Source of the DNA: Tetragonia tetragonoides
Taxonomy: Eukaryota > Streptophyta > Magnoliopsida > Caryophyllales > Aizoaceae
Assembly: GCA_038025085.1 (NCBI GenBank)
Contig: CM076140.1
Coordinates: forward strand, 23,840,501 to 23,904,500
Length of the DNA: 64,000 nt
Direction: 5' to 3'
Part shown: piece by piece, positions 25,085 to 38,100 of the stretch
How positions within the stretch are numbered: the stretch's first letter is position 1
How the letters are laid out: each line of letters starts with the position of its first letter
Made by a program: the position numbers and the translations under genes
Notes under the pieces: generated by a model
Told to the model about the DNA's origin: nothing
The model's database searches: none
The model's input: only the letters and a program-made list of their open reading frames with translations

Positions 25085-25405
25085 TTAGCCTTCTAGGGGA
25101 GAGAAATGGAAGGAGGGTAAAGAGAAAGAGAAAGGTTCAGTGATGTAAACCGTATTTAGCAAACTCTCTAACCACATGTTCTTCATAATCTGGGCTATCT
25201 GGAGAAAGTGAATATTCAACTTCAGGTTCACCCTCATTTCATAGCCTTCATACCCATCATAAGTATCTGGAACAACCAAACGCGATGGCTGATCAACTTC
25301 AGGTTCACTATCACTTTCATAGCCTTCACTAAATAACAAATTAAGATCTTCAGGCACTTCAGATGCCCAAAACCTCCGATCGGAATCACAATCCATCGAC
25401 GACAT
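25085..25405 (-). pseudogene. Small acidic ORF, frameshifted
   Basis: The minus strand reads ATG 25405 into MSSMDCDSDRRFWASEVPED, then an acidic repeat GYESDSEPEV. About 57 residues in, the frame appears to shift: the alternative frame continues with a second GEPEVEYSLSPDSPDYEEH motif and ends AKYGLHH-stop near 25142, matching the first in composition. A gene-like leader precedes it, with a CT-rich tract and typical 5'-UTR composition at about 25780-25406. I do not recognise the family. It could be a small host gene or a passenger of the adjacent mariner. Confidence 0.4.
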
Positions 25406-25596
25406 GAAAATCGCTAGGTTAAAAAGTGTTTAATTACGGTTGTAGTTACAAAACCCTAGATCTAAAATCCAAACTCAGATACTGAAAACCAACCCACGAA
25501 TTTGTAATGGAGGACGAAAAACCCGTGAGTACAGAGTTCTTTTAGCTTCGATCTGTGATGTGAAGAGAGAGAAAAAAAACCCAGAGATGGCGGCGG

Positions 25597-25598
<2 letters not shown>

Positions 25599-25673
<75 letters not shown>
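25599..25673. repeat. (GA)n microsatellite
   Basis: About 37 GA dinucleotides; on the minus strand a CT tract in the leader of the small acidic ORF. Confidence 0.95.
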
Positions 25674-25676
<3 letters not shown>

Positions 25677-25879
25677 CTCCAAATTTCTGGTGGTGGAGGT
25701 TTTGTGTGAAAATGATGAATGGGGGAGACGGGGGAGATGAAGGGATGAGAGAGATGAAGAGATGGTGCCTGATGCATGAATGAGAGAGATGAAGAAATGG
25801 TAGGGTTAGATTATGATGGTTTCAATTTAATTTTGGGTAGATTAAATGGGTTGGTAAATAATTTGGGGTTAATAATTTA

Positions 25880-26114
25880 GGAGTTGGGATCCTCTTTATT
25901 TGCTAAAAGAAATGGAGGCCTCCATTTGCTAAAAAAAAATGGAGGCCTCCATTTGCTAAAAAAAATGGAGGCCTCCATTTAGTAAATGAATGGTGAGATC
26001 TCCCTCTAACCAAATTTTGAATTAAATAAATTCAAAAGGCAAAATGAGACAAAGGGATCTAACCCTCCAGTTAGAAAATGGAGAGAAAATCAAATGGAGA
26101 GGATCCTAACTCCC
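25880..26114. mobile_element. Short TIR element (MITE) with internal palindromes
   Basis: Terminal inverted repeats: GGAGTTGGGATCCTCTTTAT at 25880 and its counterpart GGAGTTAGGATCCTCTCCAT read from 26113 back. TTTA lies just outside each end, but a definite target duplication cannot be called. Inside are three copies of the perfect 16-bp palindrome AATGGAGGCCTCCATT at 25911-25926, 25938-25953 and 25964-25979. No coding capacity. Confidence 0.7.
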
Positions 26115-28415
26115 TTTAAAAAATAGGCTATTATCGCACTCAATATAAATTTCGTGAAGCAAATCGGGCGACTGCTTAGATGGCAAAATGTGGGACAACT
26201 ACTACTACGAGTTCACACTGTACTAACTATTCAACTCTGATATTTCAAAAAATTTTAATCTCTCATGCGATGAGAGTAGTAGGGCCTCCTAATCTCTTAT
26301 TCTTTACCTTATTAAAAAATAAAAAATAAAAAATCACGAGGTCCATCAAAATTCAAATTAAGGTGAAACACGAGAAACGACAAACGAGTCAAAACGGAGC
26401 TACTAGGAAAGCTCCCGCAGAAAGCCAGAAAGTCCAAATTAGCCTTCCTAACTCATCACAAATTGCTGTATCTGGTATCTCTTGGCCGTAGGGTCAGGGA
26501 CTTTACCGTCAGAGAGTTGTCAACTCCTGCTACCATGGGATCGAAATCATAGAATATCTCACTCAAATTGAATTTTCTTTACCTGAATATTTAAGCAAAT
26601 TATATGTTTGGGTTTTTCAACTTCTCAAACCCTCTCAATCTATCAACAATATTCTGCTGTTTCACTGACGATCAACACAGCACCCAGAAACTGGGAGAAA
26701 ACGAGAGAGAAATAGCAAGGCTGTTGTTGCTTCAGTGCCCAACTCTTGTATATTTGATTTGGTCTTCTGGGTTTGCTTTGAAGAGAATTGGGTAATTGTC
26801 TATACTATTTATTTTCTGTTTTAATGTTAATTGTCAATATATTTGATATTTTTCATGTTCTTTAAATCTCAGGCTTTCTGATGATGGGTTGTGCAAATTT
26901 TTTTTTATTTTTTATTTATTTATTTATTTATTTTTTTTTTTGTGAAATATGTTTCTGTGCTAAGTATATGTTGTTCTGTAATGGTTTTGTTAGGGCTTCT
27001 GTGTTCTTCATTTCACCAAATGTTAATCTTTTGAAAGCTGAAATTACATAGTCTTGTAACAATAACATCCTTGAACAGTGACTATCAAAAGTTTTGACAT
27101 TTTGTAATGACTGTATTTGATTTTAGTTTTCAAAAGACTAATATTTGGTGATTAAATGTAATGTTAGAACAACATTAACACTTTTCAAAGGTGTTGTTAT
27201 GACAGTATGTAATGTATAATTTTGTTATTTGTTATATTTGGTGAGTAAATATAATGAATAGAACATTAAAAGCAAGTTTAGCAAGTATTGAATATGCTCA
27301 GTATTTTGCAAGTTGAGATCTAAACTTTAGTGGCCTTGGCTCGGCATGCACATTGGGAGTTTCTGTTTTCATCATTAGCTAGGATACCCAGATACCAGCC
27401 AATGGTCATATTTCAGAAAGAGCTCTGAGCCTAGACTTAAAGAGGAGAAAGGCATGCCATGCCATCATGTTTGGTGGACAATAAAAGTAATAGAAATATT
27501 GTAGTTGAAGGTAACATCAGCCTCATCGTAAGCTTACAGTCTTAGTAGTTAGTTCTACTTTACCTAAATGCCTTTTTCACAGTAAAAAACATTATCAGAG
27601 CCCTGTAAATATCTTTGTTTCTTCAAGGATTCTTTTGATATGAAGAACCCAGCTTTAGCAAGTTGGTGTTCATAAACATACTGTATAATCACCGGAGAAA
27701 CTGGTGTAATGCTACCCCTATTTGTAACTATGTTTGGTTCAATTGCCAATTTGGTCTACCATACCATACCAGGTCCTTAGTGCCTTTCATGACTCTGGAC
27801 CATTCCACATAGGGTGGGTAAAGGTGGAGGTCAGATGCTATGTTGTTCGGAATCTTCATTTCACCTCAAGTATTAGATCCTCGACAATCTGACATGGATT
27901 GAACACTTAACACTTCAGTTGAGGCCAAAAGCATGCAAGTTTTTCTGAAAATGGTTTTGTCTGACACTTGGACACTTCTAGCCGAGTTTGATAAACATAA
28001 GTCAGATGTACACTTTAATATCACAACAATTACAGAGACGCTGTTTCTGTTAGACCCTGGGCTTCTAGCTGTTAGGGCTATTAGCTGAGTTTTCTTGTTA
28101 TTCTTCTTGGCATTGTAAAAGTCTAATTGTAGAAACTGGCAGATGTAGTTACTTTTGTTATGCTGCTATCAATTGCATTCCCTCGCAGATGTCTTTTTAA
28201 ATTGGTGAATGTTGTGTAAGGTTTTATGCATTGCTAAACCAATTTTTACTTCACATGCTTTAGTCCATCCAACTTGTATGGCAACGGTACCCCTCATTAT
28301 ATAAACTTTTGTATAGTTCACTCGACTTTAAAATTGATAATGTTATAAATACTACAGCTAAAGATTCCAATTTGATAATATCTTAACATGGCGCATCAAT
28401 AGTGGCGGTTTGCTC

Positions 28416-28537
28416 TATTCCAGAGGTCCAAGATCTTAGTCCCCTCAGGGCCACTGGAGGTTTTCCTGGTCGTCAACTTCAGGGCCCATGGGACTAGTAA
28501 AGCAAAGCTTGGATACCCATATTATCTAAAATAAAAT
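28416..28537 (+). mobile_element. tRNA-derived SINE, copy 1
   Basis: A 122-bp element runs from TATTCCAGAGGTCC to an ATCTAAAATAAA tail. It is flanked by 18-bp direct repeats AATAGTGG(C/A)GGTTTGCTC (28398-28415 and 28538-28555), the retroposition hallmark. The same family occurs at 32094 and 36661, where the pol III B-box-like GTTCGAGTCC is better preserved. Confidence 0.85.
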
Positions 28538-29020
28538 AATAGTGGAGGTTTGCTCATCCATGGCTTTAGCTGTCACTCATTGGTCATTGTAATAACCTTT
28601 GTCGCACTTTGATCTCAGTTAGTTGAAAGTTTATCAACAATTATTCCCATATACATTAAGTAGCAAAGCTGGCTAGATATTGAATGATAAAACATCAGCT
28701 TCCTACTAATGGGTAAGCTACTTTATTAGTTAACTTTGCGGTGTCCAAAACTGCTATGTTGCCCTTTAAATTGGCTAAATTTGATGCTTTTTGTTAAAGT
28801 TAGCAAGCATTTTACTTTGTGTCAGAAGATAGGTGCTCATTATAACTTGTCTTGGCTTTATTTTCCAGATCCAGTCCTCTGCAGTCATATATTCACTTGA
28901 ATAATTGAAACCAGGAGAAATCCAGAGCTGTGTTCCTTGAAATCTTGTTGAAGCCCATACTAAGGACTAAAGGAGCAAGGATAGTTAACTGGTCATCTAG
29001 CTGTAAATGTACTAGACATC

Positions 29021-29101
29021 ATGGGATATCCATTGCTTAGTTCTGGAATTTGCTCTTGCTGTGGTAAAGGGGTTGAAGCATCACTCCGGTATATAAGCTA
29101 A
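29021..29101 (+). promoter_or_regulatory. uORF immediately upstream of PP2C start
   Basis: ATG 29021 opens 26 codons (MGYPLLSSGICSCCGKGV...) ending at TAA 29099-29101, leaving one base before the PP2C ATG at 29103. Such a short gap would permit termination-reinitiation, or the uORF would repress the main ORF. It is in a different frame from the main ORF. Function is an inference. Confidence 0.55.
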
Positions 29102-29102
29102 G

Positions 29103-32100
29103 ATGTCATCAGCTTCTTTCTCAAGGTTTAGAAGTGTTTTCCGTAATGGGATTAAAACAAAAGTTGCAGGACTGGGGCTCCAAGATTCAGCCGAAATTGT
29201 AGCTGGGCAAGCAAAATTTGTTTTTGGCAACTGTAAATTGCTCTGTTCTTTACCATTTTCTACACTTGCAGATCTCAATATTTTGTTGCGACCTGGCACT
29301 GTTATAACTGGAAGGTTAGATTCTTTAGTTAATAGGAAAAGGGATTTATCTGTTGTAGGAACACTTTCTCGAACTTTTTCTACCCCATCTGTGTCAGGAC
29401 CTGCATATCAGATTTGTGGGTATCATATTGATCGTTTGGTCTCTGATCCAAATCCAACCTGTTTAGCAGACTACAGTGAAAAACAGAAATTCCCTATGGC
29501 AGCTATTCCTTCTTCCAAAGCAGTGTTTGCTGATTCTAAAGTCGTATTCGGTGATTACAGTGTACATAATTTGGCTTCAGGTTGTATAGCATCCAAAAGT
29601 AATGCCTCTGTCCTTCACCGTAGAAAAGGTTCTGAAAGCTGCATGTCAGCTAGGATGAGCTTAAGAAACAGTGAACAGCCTAACCATGCTCCTATCTATG
29701 GGTATTTTCTTTATAAAGCTGTAAGGTCCAGCTACAGCTTATATTTACATTCGTTGGTTGACTCCAAAGACTTCCACAGCTTATCAACCTCACCCCTTAC
29801 AGCGGGCACTGCTCCAGATATGACCTTTGACAGCTCTTGGCAGAAAGATAAGCTGGAGACTGCAACAGTATCATGTGAGGAGTATGTTCCTGTATGCACT
29901 TCTGTTGTTTTCTTTTTATTATTTTTGTTATGCATGTAATTACGGGTTTCCTTTGAAGTTTTACATTGCATTATGGCCAAAATGTTACTTATGTTTGTTG
30001 CGCCCCCCGCCCTCCTTATAGTGCTGTGCAAATTCATTGTTCTTATCATAGAGTTAGCAGGATAGAGTCCAACCTACCCTGATATCACTGTTTTGCAAAA
30101 ATATCTCATCTTAGCTGCACATGTATATCTCAGGTACATTCTTTCAAATGTTTCATTTGTGCTTTTGATTCACTTTCGAAGTAGTAATGAAATGAACGGA
30201 TACTTAGTCTTGAAAGTAGTACAAAAAGTGTGATAGCGTTTCCTTTTCTGTTTGTTAATGACATGGTCTCATGTTGAAACTGTATTTGGTTCCGTATTTT
30301 TTTACGGAAACACAAAAGTGTAGGTCCATCCGATAGATGTCAAGTAGGTTATAAAATGTAACTGCTGGATACATGCTTGAATGTCATCAATAAAGTTAAG
30401 GGAAACCAACCTGCCACTTGCGAAAAAGAAAATAGTGATACGTCGGGATTGATGTATCTTTCTCAGACTGTTAACTTGTTTCTGTTACCATTTTTATAAA
30501 TAGAACTGAGTATTCCTGTTGGGTCTAACACTAGGAGATTCTAATGCAGGAAAGTTCCTTCAGATAGAGCTTTAAAGCTACTTTCTGCGTCTTGCTATTT
30601 GCCACATCCTGATAAAGAAGACACTGGTGGGGAGGATGCTCATTTTATATGTGCTGAAGAGCAAGCCATTGGTGTGGCAGATGGAGTTGGTGGGTGGGCT
30701 GAGCTTGGTGTTGATGCAGGGCAATATGCGCGGGAGCTCATGTCAAATTCAGTAACAGCAGTTCGAGAGGAGCCCAAAGGAAGCATTGACCCTTCTCGGG
30801 TTCTGGAGAAAGCTCACTCAACGACGAAAGCAAAAGGCTCCTCTACTGCTTGTATAATTGCTCTTACTGGTCAGGTACGTTCGTAGTAGTCTAGTTTTAC
30901 ACTTGTACTCAGATCTGTGGATTTCGTTTATGTTACATGTGTATGATATCTTAGTGACAATGGTGATCAGTTTCTGCCTGATGATTACGCCCATTAGCTT
31001 TTTCTATGTAGTGGAAGGCAGTATTTTTAGTAGATGATGCCTTTCACTTGGTTGTTTGGAACTTGTTTCATTTGGATACTTTAGAACTGTCATATGGTGG
31101 CTTTTTATTTGTTCTTTTCTTTTGATAATTCAACATAAAGAAATTGTCTTCCTGAAACAAAGAAAGTGCTGTAGGACAAGAAAGTCCTCACATGAACAAC
31201 GGCTATTGGTGCAAAAAATGTCTGCTCATCCTGGACAATAGCAGATCGAGCACTGTAGCAAAGAGTTTCAGTGGTCTTAGCCCACAAGAAGGCAAAGAAA
31301 AGTACATAGTCCTAAATCAGATTCTGGGAGGGTATTTGTCCTTCAAAAATTCTTGCTTCATTTCCACCCAAATTAACGATTAAATGGCTAAAAGAGCAAC
31401 GTTGCTAAGAACTTCATGTTCCCTTTCTTCATTTCTTGCAAGCCTTAAACATCTCACGTGAGGATGATGACCAGTCTTCCCCTCTATTGATACGGATCGA
31501 AAAAATCCAGGAATTGCAAAACGAATTCAAGAAAATGAGCTAATTAAGAGCAGCAGGGCAATTGGGAGGTTTTAGAACAATCACCGAGCAGCTTTATGCG
31601 ATAATGGCTCTCAACAAAGGTGACCATTGGAGCTTACACATAGAGAGAGTGTTTTAGAGTGAGAAGTTTGTTTGAAATTTCTTTGATACCCTGCTTACAG
31701 TCCTCTTGGGATACCTATACTCTAACAACTAAGGAAGAATTGGGAATTAACAGAAATGAAAATACAAAAGAACAAAACTGACTACTAAATACCCAAGCCA
31801 CATGCAAATTATTTTAAAGCCTGTATCAAATCCCTCCTCTTGAAGACATCCTTGTCCTCAAGGATGAATCTTTAAATGATGTTTGCAATTTTTATCCCAA
31901 TTGTCACTCTCCTTCCACGGGTTTTGTTGCCTCCCTTTCCACACACTTGCATTTTCTTTAGACAACCGACACAAACACTGAATATTGAACACCCATACAA
32001 AGACCCAGGTGCATCCAAACTACGCCATCAATTAAAAGATGCAAAAAGGAAAAAGGGCCACTGGAGAAAGATCCAGTCTTTAAAGATGCAAACTATTCCA

Positions 32101-35100
32101 GAGGTCCCAGGTTCGAGTCCTCTCAGGGCCACTGGAGGTTTTACCAGTCGTTAACTTCAGGGCCCATGGGATTAGTCAAGCAAAGCTTGGACACCCATCA
32201 TATCTAAATAAAAAAAAATGCAAAAAAGATGAATCATAAGGAGGATTTTGATTACCCCAAGATATTATACTAGCTACTGTATTCCAATCACAAGAACCAA
32301 ATACATAACCAGTAGCATAAGCATTTTCTTTTGTGGCCCAAATTAGTAATGACCAGCATATAAGCCTCGGAGCCAAATGGTCGATTCAATGAATATGTAA
32401 TGGATACCCTAACTTTGAATTTCTCTGTGGTCTACCAATAGTTTCCAAACATTAGTTCCCTCTGATTTTGATACTAAACAACCCAACAGAGCATTCCCCC
32501 GTTGCCATTCAAATTTATTCTTCCCACCAGTACTTTGTTGCATAAATTCACAGTTCATGTCATAAGCGAGGTTTATTGGAGAGAGAAGAGTGCCAAAGTA
32601 TACCTGCAACTTATTAATGAGCTTATGTTCAGGTCCTGGATCATACACCAGCTACACTTCACGAGCTAAGCACAAGTTGCACTTAAATGGATCAAAACGT
32701 GATTGGGGCCTTTCATCAACAGGTGGTGTGGGTCAATATCCCACTGCTCCAACCAGTAATCATCCTTACTTCCCATTTTATCTTTTGCCTCATCATTCTC
32801 TCGTTGTGATGGATCCTCTAAATCATTAGCAAAGATCACTGGACAAGCCATGGTATCACCAATTCCATCCACTAATTTATGTGCTGCCTTGAAACGCAAA
32901 TCAGGAGCTGGTTCAGGCATTTCATTGAACACCTTCTGTGCACTAACAAATGATGCCTCTAGTTCAGAACAATGTGTTATCTGGGATTCGGGCTCCTCAT
33001 ACACATCTTCATTTATGATTGCTCTACCTTCTTTGTTAAATTCCACCATCAATTTTGGTTGTGGCAATTTATCAAACAATTGGCAGGCGTGCCTTTCAAC
33101 CAAGTTCCCTTGTTGTTTTTCTTCATTTTCAGCAACCAAAAGATATGTAGAAAATTCATCAACTAAAAACAAGCAATCTGACCCAATTTTTGCACACTTA
33201 TGTCTGGAGAATAAAGTTCCACACACCATTCACACAAACCCTTTTCCCAATTCTCAAGTACTTCTGAATTAGAGAAGCATTCATAAGATTGAAGTACCTT
33301 ATTGTTAACTGCAGCTTCCAATTGAGATTCGAGTGGAGTATCTAGTTGGAGTTTGTTGTAGAATTCCAAGAGCCTTGAGGAACCAGTCATCTTCTTCTTC
33401 TTTCTTCGTTTTTCTTTTTCTTTTGTTTTTTGGTGGTGGGTTTAAGGTCAGAGAATCGAATGCTTTAATACTAATGATACAGATAGACAAAATCCAGGAA
33501 TTGCAAAATGAATTCGAGGAAATGAGCTCATTAAGAGTAGGGCAATTGGGAGGTTTTAGAACAATCACCGAGCAGATTCATTCGATAATGGCGCATAACA
33601 AATGGTGACCATTGGAGGTTACACAGGGAGAGAGAGTATTATAGAGTGAGAAGTTTGTTTGATATTTCTTGGATACCCTGCTTACAGTCCTCTTGGAATA
33701 TATATACTCTATCAACTAAGTAGGAAATGGGAATTAACAGAAATGAAAATACAAAAGAACAAAACCAACTACGAAATACCCAAGTCACATGCCAATTATT
33801 TTAAAGCCTGTATCATCTATCACCAAGAGTCTTCTTCACCACAAGAATGCAGGGACTACTTCCCTTATAAATGGTAGTGGTGGTTTGATGAAGTAGATTT
33901 TGTTAACTAGAGTGTTTACCCTTGGGATAACTTTTAAGTTTTTGGTATTAAGAGCTAGGGAAGGTTATTGTGGTGGACCAAGCCACTGAGATGATGTGTT
34001 ACATCTGACAAGTACATGGGCAGCTATAGCGAGCCTTGGTGAATAGATTGATCTGTTATGATAAACACATGGGAGGGGGAAGATCATAAAATAAAGTGTT
34101 TGCGTTAAAAAGTTGCAGTGGTGTGAATAACTCTTGTATCAAGGAACACATAGCAATCCTTTTATCTTAAAAAAGAAAAAAAGGGGAACACACAGGAATC
34201 ACTTTGAATGCTAGTGAATGTAGAGAGGTTGAGAGGCAATTCTTGATGGCTATGAGAGCGGGCGTGCCAGGGAACTTGGGTTTGGTGTTAAAACTGAAAC
34301 TATAAAATTTCATGTTTGTACTTGATATTTGCCTCTCTACTAGGCGTCTAGCTAGGGGTTACGTACATCTGGACCTCCCCAGACCCCGCCCTCGGCGGGA
34401 TAGATACTGGGTGGTTGTTGTTGTACTTGATATTTCTCATACTTCGAAGACTTTGGTTTGCTTGGGGTAGCTGTAGGTCAACGGATTGAACCAAATTAAA
34501 AGTTTGATGTCTATCAAAGCTTGATTCCTGGCACTGTCAACCTTTCTCTAGGGGCTAGAGATGTAGAAATGCCCTAGATGCGCTTGTAAATACATTGTAT
34601 TGCGCCATAAATTCTGAATTTTAATTTTTAGACATCTTGATTAATTCTGTTTTTTTAAACAAATTAAATTTTATTACAATTTAGTGCATGATAAGCTTCA
34701 ACCAGTTACACTTCTACAGCATCATGTCAATTTAGTTGATATCAAGAACTGTTTATTTTAAACAGATGGTTAGATGCGTGAATTTTCTTTTTTTGTTATG
34801 AGAATGCATTTATGCAAACTGAACAAATAGCATTGGAGGAGAAGGTGTTCTCTTGGGAGAAGCTAGTTACAAACGAGTGTAAACTTCAAAGCCTGACTTT
34901 GGTTTGTTTATTATCAAACCAAGTCGAGCCTGAACAGATCACAGCAGCTTGGCTTGTGGCCAGCCCTAGTTATGGTCCTTACCCTACAAACTCTTTTGGG
35001 AGATTAGCAATTCTCGCACTCGTTTCTATGGAATAACCCAATCATATGGAGCTACCGTAAAATGCATTGCCGCCCAATTTTTAGTCAAGAATATGAGACA

Positions 35101-38100
35101 TGATTAATGGACAAATTTGATAAGGTCAAGCACCTTCCTGTCTACATAGTTCAGAGTTTTCAATCTTTAGTACAAGCCTTAATAAGCTCTGGATTTAGCC
35201 TAAGCCTCTTCTGTCTTCTATGTTTCTTGGTTTGTTTTCTTGTACCTTTGTTTTGGCTTGTTTGTTCTAAGTTCTGAATTCCTTAAATTTCTTTCCAGAC
35301 TATACTTTTGAAATTGGTAGCCATCATCACATCATTTGGTCAACAACAGTTTGTGTTTAGCACAAATTACCTAGACCTAATTTCTAAAAAAAGGTTAAAA
35401 GAGTTATGATAACATGGGAAATTAGCACCAATTATAACAGTAATTTTCGTAGAGGGCCATTGTCTTGTAACAGGATTTGCTCTTTGGATGTCTTAGTTTG
35501 TTCAGCTTCATATGTTTCTGGGTCAAGTATTAATATGGCTGGAAGTTCTTATTCTTCTTGCAGGGTGTTCATGCTATCAATCTTGGCGACAGTGGTTTTA
35601 TTGTGGTTAGAGATGGTTGCACTGTGTTCCGGTCTCCAGTTCAGCAGCATGATTTTAATTTCACATACCAGCTAGAGAGTGGCAATGGTGGTGACTTACC
35701 TAGTTGTGGTCAGGTAAGAAGATCTGATTATTATTCATCTATTCTGCGGCTGCTCATTACCTAGAAAAGGAAAAGAGAATATGTTTTGCTCCTTTGCCAT
35801 GTGTTTTTTTTTTCTGTTTTTATTTTGTTGGGTGGAGAAGCTTACCCCTCTCCTCACCTATTAACTCTGCAATGAAGTTTGTGTTTGAATAGTTCAGTTG
35901 AGTCCACATTTGAGGGAATTTTAGCATATAGCCATATACTAGTGATAAAGATGGAAGTAGGTTTGAATGGCAGTGTCATGTTCTCTGTTGAATCCTAGTT
36001 CAGTTCCCTAAGCATAACATCAACATATGCAATTACTTTTTAGCTTCTGACATTCAGATACAGATAAGAGGCTAGAGGCCTAGAGCGTCATTCCTCCATC
36101 ACTGTGACCATCTTCTGGACTCCACCCACTGGATTTAATTGCCGTATATTCACGCTACTGAATTAGTCTATTTGCGGAGGATCATGCTCTCCACCATATT
36201 TTTTCTTTGATAATTGTGTTTTCTTGATGAAATGAAAACTCTGGACACAACCTCACCAGAAAACTTTGTCTTTGTTTTTTTTTTTTTTGATAATTTTTTT
36301 TTTGATAATAAAGCTCAACTGAAAAGGGAAGCTATTACAAGCTAGAAGGACAAGGAGGATTCAAAAGAAAAGAAAAATCTGTTACAAGTCGCTCCAATGA
36401 CGTTGCACGTCATTGAGGGGTACCAGTCTAAAAGCCCCCGAAGCATTGGCCCAAAGAGAAGCCAAGTACACCGCCCGATCCCAAACAAAGCCAAGAGGCT
36501 TCAAGACCCCATTAAAAGTCCGAGAGTTCTGTTCCGACCAAACATGCCAAAAGATAGCAAAGATAGAACACTACCACAACCACCTATTCTCCTTGCCCCT
36601 TCCCAGGCCAGAAGTCCGAGCCTAAATAAGTTAAATAATAACAGGAGGAGCTCTGAGATTTATTCCAAAGGTCCCAAGTTCGAGTCCCCTCAGGGCCACT
36701 GGAGGTTTTTCTGGTCGTTAACTTCAGGGCCCATGGGATTAGTCAATCAAAGCTTGGATACCCATATTATCTAAAAGGACAAAATAAATATAGCAGGAGG
36801 GAAATGAAGCACTCTCCCTTAATACAAAACAACCTGTCTCCATAGAGAGAAACTTTGTATTTTTTCTCAAACAACTATTGGTATTACTTTTGGAAATTTA
36901 TGCAGTTAGGTTGATCCAATTTCAAAGGTCGTTCATAAAAGAGAGTGCTGCCTGTGCTGGACGTGGCTGCAGAAGGATCAATATAGGCTCTAAAACTTAG
37001 AAAATGTAGGGCTTAGTGATTCGTTTCTTGGAAAATTGGTATATTTTGATTCAATTTTTGGAAGGGCTAAACATAAGGCCAAAGAATGAATGTTACCCCA
37101 ACTCGCACTTTTGTCTCCGTACCTTTGTCGTCAAGACATCGGTCCGGGTATATATCCGTATCTGGCACGTCACTTTCTAATCAGGCACAGCTGCCTCTAG
37201 GAACCACAGATCTGCTGAGAACAAGAGAGGGCGAGTGAGATTTCTGAAGATAGACAACCAGGTACTCCTTCGTTTTTTTCTTTCCTCATGATCTGCTCGG
37301 CTCTCTCTCTGCTTCTCTTTCTTCTGGATCTCTCTCCTTTCTATCTCTGTCTCTCTTCCATCATTTCTCCTTCAAAATGTTGACTTTTTTTTATCTTCAT
37401 TTCTTGAGCTGTAAGTCCTTTTATCTTCTTCATAGGGATTGATCCAAATTCCAGAGCCTTACCCCTCTATCCTTTCTCTATAACCAAGAAAGCTACCAGA
37501 TCAAGTTAATGAAAATGACTTGTCATCACTACCCACTATTAATCAATTCAAATGTTAACTTTCACTCTACTTCTTCTATTCTCCTGATTACTTTGTCCTT
37601 GTGTTACTTTTCTCTCAGCCCTTTTGAACCGAATTTGCAGAACTATAAAATGAACAGTAACAATGAAAAGAACAGGGCCTTAAAATAATAGCTAGAGTGA
37701 AAAATAAAATATTAGAATATTACGAGCTAGATACGTTGGTCCATACCTAGTTTATAGTAACTTCTTTTGGCAAGTTTTTCTTGTGAGTACCCCTCTCCCA
37801 TATCCAAATTTAAGGACAATGCCCTCGCGTCCCAAAAATTCTGACGGGTCCCGAACCCATACATGATACATGAACATGACTACTAGAGCTGTATCCAGTT
37901 GTCCACCAAGTATCCAAATTTAAGAACCGTATTCATTTGATTCTTCCATCAACTTGCTAATGTCGATGCCACTAGGTAGTTGTAGCTCCTCTACCTGTAA
38001 AGCACCCGGGGGGATCCGCTAGAGCCACACTTAAACTCCCAGACCCACTGGAGGGGAAAAGGAAGCCGTGACGACTCTACTCACTCTAGATGACTTCTTG

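Larger units (their letters stand above)
26600..29102 (+). other. PP2C 5' leader: non-coding exon, long intron, second leader exon
   Basis: Upstream of the PP2C start codon the likely leader comprises a first exon ending near 26790 (donor GG|GTAATT), an intron of about 2.08 kb, and a second leader exon from 28869 (acceptor TTTTCCAG). The exact transcription start is not visible. The intron is AT-rich and carries one SINE copy at 28416-28537. The 63-codon frame at 26604-26795 spans the putative first exon and shows no domain. Assignment rests on splice-site quality and position only. Confidence 0.5.
31488..33815 (-). mobile_element. Complete non-autonomous LTR retrotransposon in PP2C intron 2
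   Basis: Two 341-bp direct repeats (31488-31828 and 33475-33815) each begin TGATAC and end GTATCA, and the element is flanked by an exact 5-bp duplication TCTAT (31483-31487 and 33816-33820). On the minus strand the 5' LTR is followed by TTAGTATTAAAGC, a mutated initiator-Met-tRNA primer site (TTGGTATCAGAGC type), and the other LTR is preceded by the purine-rich AAGAGGAGGGAT. The internal region of about 1.65 kb lacks protease, RT, RNase H and integrase. It is therefore a LARD/TRIM-like dependent element, probably mobilised by a gypsy relative. It lies antisense to the PP2C gene. Confidence 0.93.

Noticed and set aside
25475..25777. Minus-strand 100-codon ORF containing a long (SL)n run
   Set aside because: Produced by the (CT)n microsatellite in a probable leader sequence; the LSLSLS run is not protein-like.
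32110..32122. tRNA gene suggested by the GGTTCGAGTCC B-box
   Set aside because: No cloverleaf can be drawn and the same sequence recurs in the SINE copies.
32850..33272. Plus-strand 140-codon ORF in PP2C intron 2
   Set aside because: Antisense shadow of the LTR element internal frames; composition and lack of domains argue against coding.
34812..35036. 74-codon plus ORF in PP2C intron 2
   Set aside because: It does not fit the PP2C protein, lacks suitable splice context, and exon 2 joins exon 3 in frame without it.
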